From Furfurilactobacillus rossiae DSM 15814 (GTDB taxonomy: Bacteria; Bacillota; Bacilli; Lactobacillales; Lactobacillaceae): a DNA stretch of 57,215 bases. Both the position numbers and the translations under genes were made by a program. Below, one piece after another: positions 36,998 to 45,494 of the stretch; position 1 is the first letter of the stretch; each line of letters begins with the position of its first letter. The stretch lies in contig NZ_AUAW01000008.1 in NCBI RefSeq assembly GCF_000428925.1, positions 1 to 57,215 of the forward strand, given 5' to 3'. The notes below the pieces were generated by a model. The model searched no databases, had not been told where the DNA came from, and saw only the letters and a list, made by a program, of their open reading frames with translations.

Positions 36998-37459
36998 ATG
37001 GCATCAATCTATGATTTTTCGGAAACTGAAATGAGCGGCCAAACCATCCCATTAGACAACTATCGCGGTCAAGTTCTCTTGATTGTAAACACTGCTAGCA
37101 AATGCGGTTTTGCGCCACAACTGGAAGGCTTAGAAAGCCTGTACAAACAGTATCATGATCAGGGTTTCAATGTTCTTGGCCTGCCGTCGAATCAATTCCA
37201 CCAAGAGCTAGAGACGGATGAGGAAACGGATGATTTCTGCCAAGTTCACTATGGCGTAACCTTTCCGATGACAAAGCGTGTTGCTGTGAATGGTGACGAT
37301 GAAGATCCGTTATTCACCTATTTAAAGGACGCTGCTGGTCATGGTCGAATAAAATGGAACTTTACCAAGTTTTTAGTAGGTCGCGACGGCCAGGTCATCA
37401 AACGCTATGCACCACAGACAAAGCTGAGAAGTTTGAAACGGACATTGTGGACGCATTAA
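36998..37459 (+). CDS. Glutathione peroxidase family thiol peroxidase (3' frameshift)
   Basis: A 153-residue peroxidase of the GPx/BsaA family, reducing peroxides with a peroxidatic Cys36 in NTASKCGFAPQ; the Gln and Trp of the active site appear in LPSNQF and IKWNFTKF. The reading ends in an atypical tail (KLRSLKRTLWTH). If one base is added near 37421-37424, the frame continues as KAEKFETDIVDALSQAE and stops at 37473, a usual family ending. So either a 1-nt deletion or a sequencing error has altered the last 12 residues; the catalytic part is intact. Start follows AAAGGAG. Confidence 0.88.
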   Translation: MASIYDFSETEMSGQTIPLDNYRGQVLLIVNTASKCGFAPQLEGLESLYKQYHDQGFNVLGLPSNQFHQELETDEETDDFCQVHYGVTFPMTKRVAVNGDDEDPLFTYLKDAAGHGRIKWNFTKFLVGRDGQVIKRYAPQTKLRSLKRTLWTH

Positions 37460-37483
37460 GCCAAGCTGAATAATTATCTATGT

Positions 37484-37515
37484 AAATCACGAGTTCTGTT
37501 GGCTCGTGATTTTTT
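37484..37515 (+). terminator. Terminator of the peroxidase gene
   Basis: AAATCACGAG pairs with CTCGTGATTT across 37484-37513, followed by T's on the plus strand. It may also act for ribH on the other strand. Confidence 0.85.
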
Positions 37516-37541
37516 GTATCTACATGCGGACAGTAGATCAC

Positions 37542-38012
37542 CTAAGCATTGGCTAATTGCTTATGCAGATCAATTAGCTCAAGAATATCCGCTGCTACGT
37601 CGCTCCCCTTGTTACCGGCCTTGCCACCAGCCCGTTGTTGCGCCTGCTCTAAGGTATCCGTTGTTAATACACCGAATACGACTGGTACGTCACTGTTCAA
37701 GGCCAATTGACCCACGCCCTTGGCCACTTCGTTACAGACATAATCATAATGGCTAGTTTCGCCACGAATCACCGCACCAAGTGTAACTACCCCTGCGTAA
37801 CGATTTGTTGCTAGTAATTGCCTGACCATCCCTGAAATTTCAAACGCACCCGGTACCCAGACAACGTCAATGTTATCATCGTTTACTTCATGCCGGTGTA
37901 GCATATCTTGCGCACCACCCAGTAGTTTGCCTGTCACCGCCTCGTTAAAACGGCTGACGACAATCGCAATTTTACCTGAATGTGCTAAATACTCTCCTGC
38001 AAAAACTGTCAT
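37542..38012 (-). CDS. 6,7-dimethyl-8-ribityllumazine synthase
   Basis: A 156-residue enzyme joining 3,4-dihydroxy-2-butanone-4-phosphate with the pyrimidine intermediate to make lumazine. Motifs: SRFNE near residue 18, VWVPGAFEISGMVRQLL, and GAVIRGETSHYDYVCNEVAKG. The length is standard. Start at 38012 follows GGAGG; the ATG at 38027 overlaps this site. It is the last gene of the ribD-ribE-ribBA-ribH operon, all under the FMN riboswitch. Confidence 0.95.
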   Translation of the reverse strand: MTVFAGEYLAHSGKIAIVVSRFNEAVTGKLLGGAQDMLHRHEVNDDNIDVVWVPGAFEISGMVRQLLATNRYAGVVTLGAVIRGETSHYDYVCNEVAKGVGQLALNSDVPVVFGVLTTDTLEQAQQRAGGKAGNKGSDVAADILELIDLHKQLANA

Positions 38013-38058
38013 TTTCTTATCCTCCACTATTAATAGTTCTTATGAATTTATCCACCGT

Positions 38059-39267
38059 TTAATCAACATGTAAAGCATGATGAAATTTAAACTGCTTTGT
38101 TCTTAAATAATCGTGATCCTCGGCGTACGCAGGTACTTCAAGTGGCACACGTTCAACCACTTCGATGCCATATTTTTGTAGACCAGCAATTTTATCTGGA
38201 TTATTGGTCATCAAACGAATTCTGTCGACACCCTGATCATGTAACATTGCTGCGGCAATCCCGTAGTCACGTTCATCTGGTTCAAAACCAAGATGTTCGT
38301 TTGCCTCTACGGTATCAAGCCCCTGTTCTTGTAACTGATAGGCGCGCAGTTTGTTTTTCAGTCCAATCCCGCGACCCTCTTGGCGTAAGTACAACAAATA
38401 GCCACCTTCCGCGCCGATTTTAGTCATCGCCGTAGCAAGTTGTTGGCCGCAGTCACAACGTTTGGAACCCAGCACATCCCCTGTAAAACACTCCGAGTGC
38501 AAACGTACTAACGGAACATCACTTGCACTCGCCGAAGTTGAATGAAGGAGTAACTGCAAACGTTGATCCGTCGCACTCTCATAATCGGTTAATGTAAACT
38601 TGCCATACTGCGTGGGTAACTTAACCTGTACATCAGCCGTGACTGCCCTGTCGTTAATCAAGTAACGGTATTGAGTCAAGTCATCGATTGTGATCAACGG
38701 AATTCCTAACTTCGTTGCTAACTGTTTTAGTTCTGGCAAACGTCGCATATGACCGTCAGTGGTTAATGTTTCACAAATATACGCAGTTGCTGGCTCCTCG
38801 CCTGCCAGACGGGCCAAGTCGACTGCCGCCTCTGTATGTCCACGCCGAACAAGCACACCACCTTCCCGTTCAATCAATGGAAAAATGTGGCCGGGTCGTT
38901 CAAAGTCAGCTTCAGTCGCGTCAACCTGACCCAAGCGGCGGATTGTTGTTGCGCGTTCATACGCTGAAATACCGGTGCTCGTGTGACGTTCATCCACGCT
39001 AACCGTGAACGCAGTATGAAAATGTTCTGTGTTTTGCGTAGTCATCAAAGTCAGGTTTAACTGCTCTGCTTTTGTGGCTGTCATAGGCACGCAAATCAAA
39101 CCGCGACCATCCTTCGTCATTGTGTTAACTGAATCTGGCGTTGCTAGCGAGGCAAGTCCAATCAAGTCCCCTTCGGCTTCTCGGTTGGCATCATCGACCA
39201 CTAGAATCAGTTTGCCATGCTTCAAGGCCGTCAGTGCCGTTGTTATTTTTTCAGTAAGCGTTGCCAT
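38059..39267 (-). CDS. ribBA: Bifunctional 3,4-DHBP synthase / GTP cyclohydrolase II
   Basis: A 402-residue two-domain riboflavin enzyme. The N-terminal domain (about 1-205) has DDANREAEGDLIGLA and RRGHTEAAVDLARLAG (RibB). The C-terminal domain (about 215-402) has the zinc-binding HSECFTGDVLGSKRCDCGQQL and RQEGRGIGLKNKL (RibA). It makes both starting units of riboflavin. Its start lies 17 bases inside the end of ribE, so translation is coupled. Confidence 0.95.
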   Translation of the reverse strand: MATLTEKITTALTALKHGKLILVVDDANREAEGDLIGLASLATPDSVNTMTKDGRGLICVPMTATKAEQLNLTLMTTQNTEHFHTAFTVSVDERHTSTGISAYERATTIRRLGQVDATEADFERPGHIFPLIEREGGVLVRRGHTEAAVDLARLAGEEPATAYICETLTTDGHMRRLPELKQLATKLGIPLITIDDLTQYRYLINDRAVTADVQVKLPTQYGKFTLTDYESATDQRLQLLLHSTSASASDVPLVRLHSECFTGDVLGSKRCDCGQQLATAMTKIGAEGGYLLYLRQEGRGIGLKNKLRAYQLQEQGLDTVEANEHLGFEPDERDYGIAAAMLHDQGVDRIRLMTNNPDKIAGLQKYGIEVVERVPLEVPAYAEDHDYLRTKQFKFHHALHVD

Positions 39268-39862
39268 ATGCTTGGTCTCCCTTCATGTTCTGTAAGTAGC
39301 GATAAATGACGTCGATTTCAATATTCACCTCAGCACCCGCCCGTTTAATCGCAAGGATAGTAGCGGACTGCGTTTGCGGAATAAGACTGACAGTGAACCA
39401 GTTGGCCATTGCCTTCACAACCGTCAGACTGGTGCCATCAACGGCAATTGCACCTTTGGTCACCACTTGATTAGTTAACGCTTGTGGCAATCGAATCTGA
39501 ACAAACCGTGCGTTTTCATCCTGCCATTCTCGAATAATGCGGCCGACGCCATCCACGTGTCCCTGCACGATATGACCGTCAAACCGGCCATCTGCAGGAA
39601 GCGCTCGCTCAAGATTGACAGAATGCCCAATGTTCATTGAGGACAGCGTCGTTCGTTTGAATGTTTCCGGCATTACGTCAAGGGTTACGTTTGAGTCACT
39701 CACCGATGTCGCCGTCAGACAAACGCCGTTTACTGACAAACTGTCGCCCAGCTGTAGACCCGTTCTAATATTCGACGGTATCGTGATTTCTAGCATTAAG
39801 GTATGGCCCTGACGATGAATTTGTGTGATCTTACCAAGACCACTAATAATTCCAGTAAACAT
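39251..39862 (-). CDS. ribE: Riboflavin synthase alpha chain
   Basis: A 203-residue enzyme that dismutates two lumazine molecules into riboflavin. It shows the two-fold lumazine-binding repeat: MFTGIISGLG with VNGVCLTAT in the first half, and HIVQGHVDGVG with VDGTSLTVV in the second. Start at 39862 overlaps the ribD stop as TGATG; the ATG at 39877 is within ribD. Second gene of the riboflavin operon. Confidence 0.94.
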   Translation of the reverse strand: MFTGIISGLGKITQIHRQGHTLMLEITIPSNIRTGLQLGDSLSVNGVCLTATSVSDSNVTLDVMPETFKRTTLSSMNIGHSVNLERALPADGRFDGHIVQGHVDGVGRIIREWQDENARFVQIRLPQALTNQVVTKGAIAVDGTSLTVVKAMANWFTVSLIPQTQSATILAIKRAGAEVNIEIDVIYRYLQNMKGDQAYGNAY

Positions 39863-40950
39863 CAGTCCAGCCCCCAATCTGCCGCCAGTGATGGCCGGAT
39901 GAATGCCATTTTAGTGGCATTCCCGCACTTTTCTATCGTCACTGGGGTAAATCTCATTCGCATTGAATCCGCACGACTGGCGAAGGATGCCAGTGACCGA
40001 CCACCAAAGATTTCCGGAACTTGATAAATAATAAGCTGATCGACCAATCCAACACGAAGAAAAGCATCTTGGATATGAGCGCCGCCTTCGACTAACACAG
40101 ATTGAACACCTTGATCCGATAACGTTTGAATAACCTTGTCAATTGACCACTCCGACGTTTTAAAGGTTCGCCGTGTATCTTTGTCTTCAATGCCTTTTGT
40201 CGACTCTTTCCCTGTCACAAAATGCCATAGGGGCGCCTCATTCGTTTGCCACAAACGTGATGTATGAGATACTCGATTTCTGCGATCCAAAAGAACACGA
40301 ACAGGTGGGTAGGCTACCCTTTCTTTGACCAGCAAACGTGGATCATCATCGATTGCCGTTTGACTGCCGATCAAAATTGCCTGCTGTGTTGCGCGTAAGT
40401 GATCAACGTCCGCATTGGCTACCATATCAGTCAAATACGTCCGTTTGCCATCGTTCAATGACAATTTACCATCCAAACTTTGAGCAACTTTGACGGTCAC
40501 CAACGGTCGTTGATACTCATAGTAAAAGTTGTAGGCACGATTCAATTGCCGAGCGACCGTTTCCATCAGGCCCACATGAATCTGAACCCCATGCTCACGC
40601 AAATAGGCAATGCCTTTCCCGCCAACTAAGGGATTCGGGTCCTGTTGCGCAACATAAACTTCTTTGACACCCCACCTCACCAATTGGTGGGCACATGGCG
40701 GCGTTTTGCCATAATGACTGCATGGTTCCAAAGTGACATACATCGTTGAACCAATCACATCTTCGGGGTGTGTTACATGTTGATACGCGTCAACTTCAGC
40801 ATGGGCATGACCAAAGCCAACGTGATGTCCCACAGCCAGTACGCGATCGTTTTTCACAATCACAGCACCCACCAGTGGGTTCCGATACGTTAAACCAGCG
40901 CCCAAACGTGCTGCAGCAATCGCTTGCGCCATATAGTCCGACTGTATCAT
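39862..40950 (-). CDS. ribD: Bifunctional pyrimidine deaminase/reductase RibD
   Basis: A 362-residue enzyme. The deaminase half (about 1-145) has the zinc site HAEVDAY and PCSHYGKTPPCAHQL; the reductase half (about 148-362) starts LVTVKVAQSLDGKLSL and contains the NADPH-binding SVLVEGGAHIQDAFL. First gene of the riboflavin operon; its start at 40950 follows a GGGGTGG stretch. The leader is unusual, since a repeat block lies between this start and the riboswitch attenuator. Confidence 0.95.
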   Translation of the reverse strand: MIQSDYMAQAIAAARLGAGLTYRNPLVGAVIVKNDRVLAVGHHVGFGHAHAEVDAYQHVTHPEDVIGSTMYVTLEPCSHYGKTPPCAHQLVRWGVKEVYVAQQDPNPLVGGKGIAYLREHGVQIHVGLMETVARQLNRAYNFYYEYQRPLVTVKVAQSLDGKLSLNDGKRTYLTDMVANADVDHLRATQQAILIGSQTAIDDDPRLLVKERVAYPPVRVLLDRRNRVSHTSRLWQTNEAPLWHFVTGKESTKGIEDKDTRRTFKTSEWSIDKVIQTLSDQGVQSVLVEGGAHIQDAFLRVGLVDQLIIYQVPEIFGGRSLASFASRADSMRMRFTPVTIEKCGNATKMAFIRPSLAADWGLD

Positions 40951-40980
40951 CCAACCACCCCGTTTTTAAATGTATTGAAA

Positions 40981-41272
40981 ATTGCTCGGTTCTTCCCGAG
41001 CTTCGGCATCACTCTACCTAAACGTGCACCTGTCGCCCAGAAGCCTGCGCATAACCCGGAAGACGTTTCATTCGCGAAACCATCGAATGCCACATCTTCC
41101 ACGTTATTGCTCAACTTCTCCTAGGGCTTCGGCATCACTCTACCTAAACGTGCACCTGTCGCTCAAGATCCTGCGCATAACCCAAAGCCACCCGCCTACA
41201 AGCACAGTCCGCTTGCATGCAGTCGCCTTTACGTTATTGCTCGGTTCTTCCCGAGCTTCGGCACCACTCTAC
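40981..41272. repeat. Tandem/dispersed repeat family A in the ribD leader
   Basis: Two full units and one partial unit of about 124-130 bp start at 40981, 41105 and 41235. Each opens ATTGCTC..TTCT, followed by GCTTCGGCATCACTCTACC (the third has CACC). Units 1 and 2 share TAAACGTGCACCTGTCGC and CTGCGCATAACCC; unit 1 ends CATCTTCCACGTT. The same element is found at window bases 1-61. The block lies between the riboswitch attenuator and ribD. No gene is evident in it. Confidence 0.85.
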
Positions 41273-41279
41273 AAAAAAA

Positions 41280-41309
41280 CGCCCCGCGAATATAAAAATT
41301 CACGGGGCG
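41280..41309 (-). terminator. Attenuator terminator of the riboflavin leader
   Basis: CGCCCCGCGAAT pairs with ATTCACGGGGCG across 41280-41309, and on the minus strand a run of seven T's follows. It lies 135 bases after the FMN riboswitch and before ribD, so it is the likely expression platform, although the spacing is longer than usual. Confidence 0.8.
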
Positions 41310-41443
41310 GTAAATTTGCCTAGGTAAACAAACCCTGATGAAAGCATTCCATCAACGTTTGTAACGATGATCGTTGTGAGACTGCACCAATTAAAAAAAC
41401 GTACTGCATAATTAACTGGTCGGCCACAAATGATCATCACCAA

Positions 41444-41584
41444 TTTCTTCTCCCATCCAGACTGTACTGTCGGTTGCAGATTCACACTGCATCAACCGCT
41501 TGCGCGGGTCACGGACTTCAACAAGCTGTCAAACGACACCTTGTTGTCACCGTCGGTCGGGAATTTCACCCTGCCCCGAAGAAA
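41444..41584 (-). ncRNA. FMN riboswitch (RFN element)
   Basis: On the minus strand the conserved FMN aptamer is clear: GGGGCAGGGTGAAATTCCC, then GACCGACGGTGACAAC, and at the 3' end CCGACAGTACAGTCTGGATGGGAG. The closing stem P1 pairs GAAGAAA/TTTCTTC at 41578-41584 and 41444-41450. It controls ribD-ribE-ribBA-ribH: FMN binding would favour the downstream terminator. Confidence 0.95.
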
Positions 41585-41651
41585 TGATTTATTCAACTGG
41601 CATAAAGATATTAGTTTTCAAATTAATTGTCAACGCACAAATTATGATGGC

Positions 41652-42293
41652 TCAATTTATGACAATGGGGTAATTGCGCGCCGCTACTGGATCAGCAACG
41701 CTAATCTGCTGGCGCAAAATAATTTGCCACTGTGATCGTGGCAACGCCGTCACGTCGTTTAAGTACAGTTCTCGGTGCCAGTCATCGCCGTGATCAATAA
41801 CAAATGGGCTATTGCCGATAAACATTTGCAGTTTTTCAACCAATGCTGGTGTAACTAGACCGATTTGGCTAACCTGTGCTTCCAGCCCCTCTTTGAACCG
41901 TTCATAAGTAACATCACCAATCATTGGCATACTTTCCCTTAGTTGATTGATAGCAGCAATCACAGCATCTGCAGGCATAAAATTGGGTTGTTTCATTCGC
42001 ATCTGGTAGCGTTCATGGTCATCGTGTAAAGTTCCGTACCAATTCACCATCAAAGGGTAGTGTACAAATTTACGAAAGGTTGCAATGGGAATCCCATGTG
42101 TCGGTGCAGTTGACAGGAATTTCCCCAACGTTAGCAAAATTGCCGCATCACGCATGAATTCGGCACTACTTTCATCCCCTTCGCCATCAATCCGCAGATA
42201 GTTCCGTTCACCAAGGTCAACAATACTGCCATCAGTCGTTGTCATTGCGTATTCGTCTGGCTCAACTTCGGCCCAATTGAACAAAAATGCCAT
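41652..42293 (-). CDS. GyrI-like small-molecule-binding domain protein
   Basis: A 213-residue soluble protein. NYLRIDGEGDESSAEF and the later ELYLNDVTALPRSQWQIILRQQI match the pattern of stand-alone GyrI-like (AraC effector-binding fold) proteins, which bind small hydrophobic compounds and sometimes hydrolyse them. Several ATGs lie close together (42302, 42299, 42293); I prefer 42293 for its distance to GTGGGG. It is not in an operon with pyruvate oxidase upstream (more than 100 bp gap). Ligand unknown. Confidence 0.72.
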   Translation of the reverse strand: MAFLFNWAEVEPDEYAMTTTDGSIVDLGERNYLRIDGEGDESSAEFMRDAAILLTLGKFLSTAPTHGIPIATFRKFVHYPLMVNWYGTLHDDHERYQMRMKQPNFMPADAVIAAINQLRESMPMIGDVTYERFKEGLEAQVSQIGLVTPALVEKLQMFIGNSPFVIDHGDDWHRELYLNDVTALPRSQWQIILRQQISVADPVAARNYPIVIN

Positions 42294-42403
42294 GTGCATC
42301 ATCCCCACTTTTTGTGGCGACTTTATCACATGGCATTTTGTGTTTGCTGAAATTCAATCTTGCATTTGTCGGTTAGCGAACAAACTAAATTTTATATTAG
42401 CAA

Positions 42404-44269
42404 TTAATCTTCTTCCGAGGCTCCAGTAGACGCGTCGATATCACCTGATTGTGGGTCAGCTTCCACTGGTGTTTCCTCCTCCGTGTCTTCAGAAGCGCCC
42501 GTCGATGCATCGGCTTCGTTTCCGTTGTCTCCAGAAGCTTGTTTCAAAAAGTAACTAAATGGCTTTAATGCCTGAGCTTGATACTTTTCGACGAAGGCAT
42601 CTACCTTGTCCTTAGGCTGGAAGCTCGGATCAAGGAACATGTGTTGCGTTGTTAGTGGCATTTCATGGGTAAATTTCACATCAATGACCACTGGCGCACT
42701 TGCCTGTTTTGCGGCGGCCATGGCTTGTTTGAAATCGTCCAATGTCTTAACGGTATATGCCTCTGCACCCATCCCACGGGCAATAGCGGCCCAATCTGTT
42801 GCTGGCAGATCAACACCAGAGAGTGGCTGATTACTGTCGTCTTTTTGTTCAGCTTCGATAAAGCCTAGCGTTTCATTGCTGAAGACGATGTTCACAATAT
42901 TCAGATGATACTTGACCTGAGTCAGGATTTCTTCCATCAGCATGGCAAACGCACCGTCACCGCTCAGACTGTATACATCGCGGTGCGGGTAATTGATTTT
43001 CGCAGCAATTGCAGCCGGCAAACCATAACCCATGGTTGCGTATTGACCGGAAGTCGTCCATTTTTGATCGCCGTGAATATCAACTAAACGTTCAAAATTG
43101 ATGTTGACGTTACCAACATCAACAGCAAAGACAGCTTTATCACTAGCCGTTTGGTTCAACACATTAAAGACTGGTTCTGGCCGAAGTGGTACTTCTTCAT
43201 CATCTTTGAAACTATCTTGCCAAGAGCGCCAATTTTCTTTGTCAGCTAGCGCAGCTTTATAAAAAGCACTCGGTTCCTGCTGTTCACCTTTAGCTGCAAT
43301 AGCTGCTAGCGCTTTCTTGGCATCGGCGAGAACTGGCACGTCAATATGATGCCGTTTGCCAAGCTTTTCAGAATCTACATCAATCTGGATAACCTTCGCC
43401 TTCGGAGTAAAGAGCATCGAGCTAAACGGCGAGTCATTCCCAACCCAAACGATCAAATCAGTAGAAAAGCCAAGGTCAGCACCAGGTTTAGGTGCAACTC
43501 GACCCGTTGAGCCCATGTAAGCTGGATACGTTTCATCCAAGACACCTTTGCCCAAAACGGATGAAACCAGTGGCATCTTAAACTTTTCAGAAACAGCCTT
43601 TAATTCATCAGCGGCACCAAACGCACCCTTGCCAAAGTAAATCATGGGCGCCTTAGCCTGTTCGATCAGTTTGACAGCTTCTTCGATTTTTTGCGGATCT
43701 GGTTCTGGATATAGTGGCGCAACGTGATTAACTGCGTTTGATTCATACGTATCATCAATCATGGCCCAGCCAAAGTCTTTAGGAATCGTCAATACGGCAA
43801 CGCCGTGATACTTATAGGCGTGCCGAATCCCCTCGTCAACTAGCTGTGGCAACCCTTCAGCATTCATTGCGGTTTTATTCCAAACAGCAACATCGTTGAA
43901 GGCTGGTTCCTCATCCATGGCTTGGAAGAAATCCCGGTTCATATTACTTGAAGGCACCTGGGCCACAATGGCCAGCAACGGTGCGTGGTCATGACGAGCA
44001 TCATATAAGCCATTCATTAAGTGGATGGCACCGGGGCCTGCTGATCCAAAACAAACCCCAATCTTACCAGTTAACTTTGATTCCGCTGAGGCAGCTAATG
44101 CGCCAGCCTCTTCGTGACGAACCTGAATGAACTTCAATTTATTACTCTGGTTATAAAGAGCGTTCATTGTTGAATCAAACGAACCACCAGGGTAACCAAA
44201 AATATGATCCACGCCCCACGCTTCAATTACCTTCAGTACTGCATCTGAACCACTAATCTTATTGGCCAT
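42404..44269 (-). CDS. pox: Pyruvate oxidase (TPP/FAD enzyme) with acidic C-terminal tail
   Basis: A 621-residue enzyme converting pyruvate, phosphate and O2 to acetyl-phosphate, H2O2 and CO2. The N-terminal TPP-binding half has HIFGYPGGSFDS and VRHEEAGALAASAESKLTGK; the C-terminal half has the Mg/TPP motif LSGDGAFAM followed by NIVFSNETLG. The last 40 residues are very acidic and contain DASTGASE twice (DASTGASED and DASTGASEED), an extension I do not know from other family members. Start at 44269 follows AAAGGAG. Upstream cre-like sites fit carbon catabolite control. Confidence 0.9.
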   Translation of the reverse strand: MANKISGSDAVLKVIEAWGVDHIFGYPGGSFDSTMNALYNQSNKLKFIQVRHEEAGALAASAESKLTGKIGVCFGSAGPGAIHLMNGLYDARHDHAPLLAIVAQVPSSNMNRDFFQAMDEEPAFNDVAVWNKTAMNAEGLPQLVDEGIRHAYKYHGVAVLTIPKDFGWAMIDDTYESNAVNHVAPLYPEPDPQKIEEAVKLIEQAKAPMIYFGKGAFGAADELKAVSEKFKMPLVSSVLGKGVLDETYPAYMGSTGRVAPKPGADLGFSTDLIVWVGNDSPFSSMLFTPKAKVIQIDVDSEKLGKRHHIDVPVLADAKKALAAIAAKGEQQEPSAFYKAALADKENWRSWQDSFKDDEEVPLRPEPVFNVLNQTASDKAVFAVDVGNVNINFERLVDIHGDQKWTTSGQYATMGYGLPAAIAAKINYPHRDVYSLSGDGAFAMLMEEILTQVKYHLNIVNIVFSNETLGFIEAEQKDDSNQPLSGVDLPATDWAAIARGMGAEAYTVKTLDDFKQAMAAAKQASAPVVIDVKFTHEMPLTTQHMFLDPSFQPKDKVDAFVEKYQAQALKPFSYFLKQASGDNGNEADASTGASEDTEEETPVEADPQSGDIDASTGASEED

Positions 44270-44360
44270 ATCTGGTCTCCTTTCATAAATCATGACAGTT
44301 TTTAATTACTGTTTATCAAAGTTTCAATATAAATTTCCAATATCGAAACTTTGTGAAAAA

Positions 44361-44374
44361 TGAAATCGCTTTCG
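44361..44374. promoter_or_regulatory. cre-like site upstream of pyruvate oxidase
   Basis: TGAAATCGCTTTCG resembles the CcpA site (TGWNANCGNTNWCA) with one mismatch at the end; a weaker TGTAAACGCAT occurs at 44383. Both lie about 90-120 bases before the pox start. Confidence 0.55.
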
Positions 44375-44561
44375 GTGATTAATGTAAACGCATCTTTTTC
44401 ATCCGTCAAGCTGTGAAATAGTTAACAATACGTGCTTTAAATACCTTGCCACAACAGTCTTAGCCTAACTTTTCAGAAAAGATTGTCAGAGAATATAAAG
44501 CTCAATGTTTAGTTCACTTTTCGGCAGTCAACCTAGCTCATTTTCACAATTTTAGGCCATT

Positions 44562-44577
44562 TGTTACACGTGAAACG
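44562..44577. other. parS-like chromosome partition site
   Basis: TGTTACACGTGAAACG matches parS consensus TGTTNCACGTGAAACA except at the last base, like the site at 36865. It lies in the divergent gap between pox and the ABC exporter genes. Confidence 0.72.
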
Positions 44578-44720
44578 TAATCAGGTTTCTGGTCACCAGT
44601 TAACAAAAATTCCGCCATAATGTGCCGAAGGTTAGCACTTCAATCGGTAGTCTTTTCGCCACTCAAACGCCATCTTACGATAAAATAATAAAAAAGTTAT
44701 TATCGAGGAGGCGTTTAAAA

Positions 44721-45494
44721 ATGACAGATGTTTTATCATTGAACCATGTTGCCAAACATTTTGAAAATCATCAGGTGCTAAGAGACGTGACGTTTGCAAT
44801 TCCAGCTGGTCAAATCGTGGGCTATATCGGTCAAAATGGTGCTGGTAAGAGTACCACTTTAAAAATCATTCTTGGCCTAGAGCAACCTAGTGACGGTGAG
44901 ATAACTATTTTAGGCCAGTCACTGCACGAACATCGTGATGAACTCATGCAGAGAATCGGTTATGTACCCGAAAATGCTGATATTTTTGAAGCCCTCACTG
45001 CCAATGAATACCTTAGTTTTATTGGCCAACTCTATGGGTTAACCGAGGCGGATGCTCGCTACAAAGCGCAACAGCTGCTCACCATCCTAGGTAATGGAGA
45101 TAGTTTCAACAAACCCATCAGCAGCTTTTCAAAAGGCATGCGGCAGAGCGTATTGATTATTGCGAGTCTTCTACACAATCCTAACTTACTGTTTTGGGAT
45201 GAACCACTGAACGGACTTGATGCCAACACCGTCCTAATCATTGAAGAGGTCTTGGGTAAACTTCGGTATCAAGGCAAAACCATCTTTTACTCTTCTCATA
45301 TTTTAGATGTCGTCCAGGCCGTTAGTGATCAAATCTTGTTACTTCACGATGGCAGGGTAGCGGCCCACGGAACGTTTGCTGATCTATCAAACAGCACTGA
45401 CACTACCCTCCAACAGCTGTTCAATGACATGACCGGTTTCAAAGAGCATGGTGAAAAAGCCCAAGCGTTCATCGACGTATTGGGGGTGTCCTAA
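44721..45494 (+). CDS. ABC transporter ATP-binding protein
   Basis: A 257-residue ABC ATPase: Walker A GQNGAGKST near residue 42, signature FSKGMRQ near 140 and Walker B LLFWDEPLNGLD. This type (EcsA/CcmA-like) pairs with multi-span permeases in export. The start at 44721 follows GAGGAGG. The permease gene begins at the next base after its stop, so the two are one operon. Substrate unknown. Confidence 0.9.
   Translation: MTDVLSLNHVAKHFENHQVLRDVTFAIPAGQIVGYIGQNGAGKSTTLKIILGLEQPSDGEITILGQSLHEHRDELMQRIGYVPENADIFEALTANEYLSFIGQLYGLTEADARYKAQQLLTILGNGDSFNKPISSFSKGMRQSVLIIASLLHNPNLLFWDEPLNGLDANTVLIIEEVLGKLRYQGKTIFYSSHILDVVQAVSDQILLLHDGRVAAHGTFADLSNSTDTTLQQLFNDMTGFKEHGEKAQAFIDVLGVS

Noticed and set aside
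40982-41323. 113-residue plus-strand reading frame with internal repeats
   Set aside because: Its apparent protein repeats only reflect the DNA repeat block; there is no ribosome binding site and it crosses the attenuator hairpin.
41300-41485. 61-residue minus-strand reading frame
   Set aside because: It lies over the FMN riboswitch aptamer and attenuator and has no credible translation start.
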